Shown: one piece after another, positions 5,292 through 7,736 of the stretch | Position numbering within the stretch: the first letter of the stretch is position 1 | Layout: every line of letters begins with the position of its first letter | From: Candidatus Rhabdochlamydia sp. | Lineage (GTDB): Bacteria; Chlamydiota; Chlamydiia; Chlamydiales; Rhabdochlamydiaceae | NCBI GenBank assembly: GCA_030044075.1 | Contig: JASHWM010000234.1 | Span: 1-7,736, forward strand | DNA length: 7,736 nt | Reading direction: 5' to 3' | Notes under the pieces: generated by a model | Seen by the model: the letters and a program-made list of their open reading frames with translations, nothing else | Database searches by the model: none | What the model was told of the DNA's origin: nothing | Position numbers and translations under genes: made by a program

Positions 5292-6350
5292 TTAATTTTT
5301 TTCAGCGACAATGTAATAGCTTGTGGTGACAAGTCCCATGCGGTCTGCTTCCACGAAAGCTTGGCCGTCTTTTGTCAGACGATCGAAGAGGGCTCTAAAG
5401 TGTTTTGGCAATATCTTCATAGTCACAAGAAGGTTAATGAGCCTTGTGACTCTTGTGAAGAACTTATCGGCATTATCAATAAGAGGCGCTTGAAGCCCGC
5501 CAATGCTCGCATTTTCGCTGATTTTGATATCAAAACCAGCCTTCTTCATGAGGTCGACATACTGCTTGGCAGAAGGTGTGCCGATCGCTCCAATCAATGG
5601 CTTGATCCTCCTCATCAGATCGCTGTGATGGGCATTTTTCGGATCGTATTTGTCTAGGCTCACCCAGTCGAGGCAAGATAATCTTCCGCCTGGCTTAAGC
5701 ATGCGGTAAATTTCTCTAAAAAGCTTTTCCAGATCTTTTGACAGGCTAAACACCTGTACTTGGTAGATAGCGTCAAAGGAATTGTCAGCAAAAGAGTAAG
5801 GAATGTCATTGAGGTCGCCTAATTGGAAATGGCATTGGCTTGAAAGTCCATTTCCTAAGGCAAACTCCCTTGCGTATTCTAACTGGCCTGGGTCAATATT
5901 TATCCCGGTCACATTCGCACCCGTGATAGAAGCTACATGGTTGGCAATACGTCCTCTTCCGCATCCAATATCTAGAACTTTATCCCCTTTACGGATGTTT
6001 AGGTCCTTGCACATTTTTCTTTCAAAGATGCTCTGATTTTCAATGATGCTCTTGGAAAGGTCCATTGTTGGAGGGATGTACATCTTTTCCACCTGGCCTA
6101 TCGCGCAAAGATGGTTGAGCACAGAATAGTAATCAACAAGCTTTCTCTTGACCTGTTGGTAGTAATCGGCCCCCATCTCCTTTATCAGCTGTTCTTCATT
6201 TGACCAATCATGGTCGTAGATATTGTAGGAATTCATAAAGGCATCGATTTTATCCTGGGGCAAAGTATACAGAGTCTTAAATGACCGAAGGACAGTTGAT
6301 AACCTGTATAAGGAAAATTGCAGCTTGGAACTTACTGTAGATGCTGTCAT
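5292..6350 (-). CDS. Sterol-methyltransferase-like SAM-dependent methyltransferase
   Basis: The 352-residue class I methyltransferase has no signal peptide. The SAM site is seen as VLDIGCGRGR (125-134), the acidic post-I motif GINID (149-153), GDLNDIPYSF (178-187) and FDAIY (192-196). The block EIYRMLKPGG (213-222) followed by LDWVSLDKYDPKN (227-239) and the region after it match my memory of eukaryotic sterol methyltransferases (ERG6/SMT family), whose C-terminal domain follows the SAM fold. The aromatic Y-E-Y-G-W-G sterol motif of C-24 enzymes is not present; its place is taken by LCAIGQVEKMYIPP (81-94). The enzyme may therefore act at another sterol position, as the nematode 4-methylating STRM-1 does, or on another lipid. 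ATG 6350 has AGAGG five bases upstream (6360-6356). The gene is transcribed alone, with its own terminator and no sterol-synthesis neighbour, so a host-derived substrate is plausible but unproven. Confidence 0.88.
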   Translation of the reverse strand: MTASTVSSKLQFSLYRLSTVLRSFKTLYTLPQDKIDAFMNSYNIYDHDWSNEEQLIKEMGADYYQQVKRKLVDYYSVLNHLCAIGQVEKMYIPPTMDLSKSIIENQSIFERKMCKDLNIRKGDKVLDIGCGRGRIANHVASITGANVTGINIDPGQLEYAREFALGNGLSSQCHFQLGDLNDIPYSFADNSFDAIYQVQVFSLSKDLEKLFREIYRMLKPGGRLSCLDWVSLDKYDPKNAHHSDLMRRIKPLIGAIGTPSAKQYVDLMKKAGFDIKISENASIGGLQAPLIDNADKFFTRVTRLINLLVTMKILPKHFRALFDRLTKDGQAFVEADRMGLVTTSYYIVAEKN

Positions 6351-6654
6351 TGTGACCTCTTGATTGGTTAATAAGTATTTTGAAACCTTTTAACTATTCC
6401 AAAGATTTTTATCAATCCTCCTGAAACAAAAATTTTTTCTGAATTGAATTTTATCGAAAACAAAGAATCCTTCTTTTCCTGGCTAAAACTAAACGAGAAG
6501 AGATATGAGGTATTCTTTCTATGCTGCGTAGGCAGCGTTTGCCCAGAACGGAGCATCTTTATTCACTCTAGTCTCTTCGGAAGTGAGCCAAATAATTCAG
6601 GAATTTCTTTTGAATTTGGAGCCACAACAATCCCTGCCTGATCAATTCAATATC
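6351..6654. other. 304-base gap without a convincing gene
   Basis: The gap lies between the permease stop and the methyltransferase start. It holds the methyltransferase ribosome site and possible promoter at its left end. A 5-bp hairpin (GCTGC 6523-6527 with 6532-6536, 4-base loop) without a T-run is the only stem noted. Short open frames on both strands lack ribosome sites and domain character. A minus-strand stretch ending in TGA at 6565-6563 reads like protein (AGIVVAPNSKEIPELFGSLP) but has an in-frame stop just upstream and no start codon of its own; it may be a remnant or chance. No clear terminator follows the permease gene. Confidence 0.5.
6387..6415 (-). promoter_or_regulatory. Possible promoter of the methyltransferase gene
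   Basis: On the minus strand TTGATA (6415-6410, 5/6 match) and TAAAAG (6392-6387, 4/6 match) are 17 bases apart, about 37 bases upstream of the start codon. The region is AT-rich, so a chance match cannot be excluded. Confidence 0.3.
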
Positions 6655-7736
6655 TTATGAGGGATAGCGCATATACAGCCACAGTCCTACAAGTCCAAGG
6701 GTAATCATGCTTACCGGCATCCCTACAAGTAGGTGCTTTCTCCAGCTAATACGGACCCCGCTGTTGGCTGCCTGGGTAATCACAATAATATTGGCAATGC
6801 TCCCTATAATAAACATATTTCCTGCAAGCGTACTTGACAGAGCAAGCAAGGCTCCCATCTCATTTGTTTTTGCAAATGGCAGTAACAGCATCACTGCAGG
6901 AACGTTTGAAATCAGATTGGAGAGCATAACAGAAATGACAAACATTGAAAATGGAGACTGAAGGTCTATATGATATCCTTCAAAATAAGTTAGGACCTTT
7001 TGCATGGTCTCTGTTTTGTTGAACTCGTGATTTACGATGAAAAGGCCAATAAAGAGCACAAGGAGCTGCCAATCGATAAAGTTTAGCATGGTCCGAGAGG
7101 CCATTTGTCTGCTTAATAATAAAAAACCTGCCACGACAAGAGATACATGCTCCCTTGGGACATCGAAAACAAAAAAAATGATGAGCACAACTACAATAGC
7201 AACAAGTCCTTTGTAGCTTTGAAAGGAATTAAATTGGATACTTTCAAATTGTGTTTCCTTTCCCTCTTTGTGCCATCTCCCCTTTGTTTGCAATTTGATA
7301 ATAAACCAGGTTACAAAGACACCGATCAAGCAAGGCACGAGCGCATCTAGAGTGTATTCAAGAAATGGAACATGCAGAACCTGCCCGATGAGCATATTCT
7401 GCGGATTTCCAACGAGGGTAAGTGCAGACCCTATATTCGATCCGCAAGCAAGACCCAAAAGGAAGGGAATCGGATTGAGATGTTTTTTTTGACAAATTTT
7501 TATGAGCAGCGGAGCCATGGCAAGACATACGATGTCGTTAATTAGAACTGCGGATAAAACCGCAGAAATGCATATGACGACCATTAAGAATTTTTCAGGA
7601 GAAATAGCCGAGCGCCCCATGATTTGTGTGACGTATGTATAAAATCCACTGAAATAAAATTGGGCGCTGATAATCATGAAGCTAAACAAAAGGGCGATCG
7701 AAGAAATATCTATCGACGCCGCGGCCTGCTGCAATG
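6655..7736 (-). CDS. ArsB/DASS-type (SLC13-like) anion permease, N-terminus cut by the window edge
   Basis: About 360 residues are visible, with roughly ten hydrophobic membrane segments and short loops; the longest polar loop lies about two fifths of the way in (near 150-175). Counting from the TTG at 7734, the signature N-I-G-S-x-x-T-L-V-G-N-P-Q-N-M-L-I-G is at 100-117. A second repeat-like signature, S-N-V-P-A-V-M-L-L-L-P, is at 276-286, followed by GNMFIIGSIANIIV (305-318). These paired motifs are those of the ion-transporter superfamily containing ArsB, NhaD and SLC13/DASS carriers, and the pattern is close to YbiR-like permeases as I remember them. The substrate is not readable: arsenite, dicarboxylate, sulfate or Na+/H+ exchange are all possible. 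The visible start (AAASIDISSIALLFSFMIIS) matches an internal helix of the family, so one or two helices probably lie beyond 7736. The TTG at 7734 is unlikely to be the true start. No ars genes are in view. Confidence 0.87.
   Translation of the reverse strand, partial: LQQAAASIDISSIALLFSFMIISAQFYFSGFYTYVTQIMGRSAISPEKFLMVVICISAVLSAVLINDIVCLAMAPLLIKICQKKHLNPIPFLLGLACGSNIGSALTLVGNPQNMLIGQVLHVPFLEYTLDALVPCLIGVFVTWFIIKLQTKGRWHKEGKETQFESIQFNSFQSYKGLVAIVVVLIIFFVFDVPREHVSLVVAGFLLLSRQMASRTMLNFIDWQLLVLFIGLFIVNHEFNKTETMQKVLTYFEGYHIDLQSPFSMFVISVMLSNLISNVPAVMLLLPFAKTNEMGALLALSSTLAGNMFIIGSIANIIVITQAANSGVRISWRKHLLVGMPVSMITLGLVGLWLYMRYPS

Noticed and set aside
6368..6641. Short open frames on both strands in the gap (minus 6368-6556, plus 6444-6641)
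   Set aside because: They overlap each other on opposite strands, have no ribosome binding site, and their translations show no domain or balanced composition.

Overview
The window is from a bacterial chromosome of moderate GC content with compact, single-gene or two-gene transcription units separated by clear hairpin terminators. No RNA gene, CRISPR array, insertion sequence or phage gene was seen. The gene mix (secreted GH18 chitinase-like enzyme, eukaryote-like sterol methyltransferase, soluble orphan protein, ArsB/DASS-type anion permease) suits a host-associated or intracellular bacterium. My best guess is an environmental chlamydia (Waddlia/Parachlamydia type), but no universal marker gene is present and that assignment is inference.

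Layout. Plus strand: the 3' part of a 2-oxoglutarate/Fe(II) oxygenase of the isopenicillin-N-synthase-like class (1-503), a hairpin, then a promoter and a secreted GH18 glycosidase (741-1886) closed by a very strong terminator (1922-1958). The remaining genes are on the minus strand. Reading right to left they are: an N-terminally cut anion permease (7736-6655); a 304-base gap with no convincing gene; a sterol-methyltransferase-like SAM enzyme (6350-5292) with its own terminator; a TetR repressor (5148-4555) whose gene overlaps a hemerythrin-domain gene (4583-3927) by 29 bases; a small exported protein with a cupin-like core lacking the expected metal ligands (3858-3289); an extremely AT-rich spacer (92 bases with only 2 G/C); and an unrecognised 402-residue protein (3179-1971) that converges on the chitinase gene.

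The clearest regulatory unit is the TetR-hemerythrin pair. A perfect 14-base palindrome (5171-5184) sits just upstream of tetR and overlaps a candidate -35 box, which suggests autorepression, and the hemerythrin gene has a strong Shine-Dalgarno sequence inside the end of tetR. The most unusual single gene is the sterol-methyltransferase homologue, which retains the family's SAM and C-terminal signatures but not the aromatic motif typical of C-24 sterol methyltransferases. With no sterol-synthesis genes around it, modification of host-derived sterol is a reasonable but untested idea.
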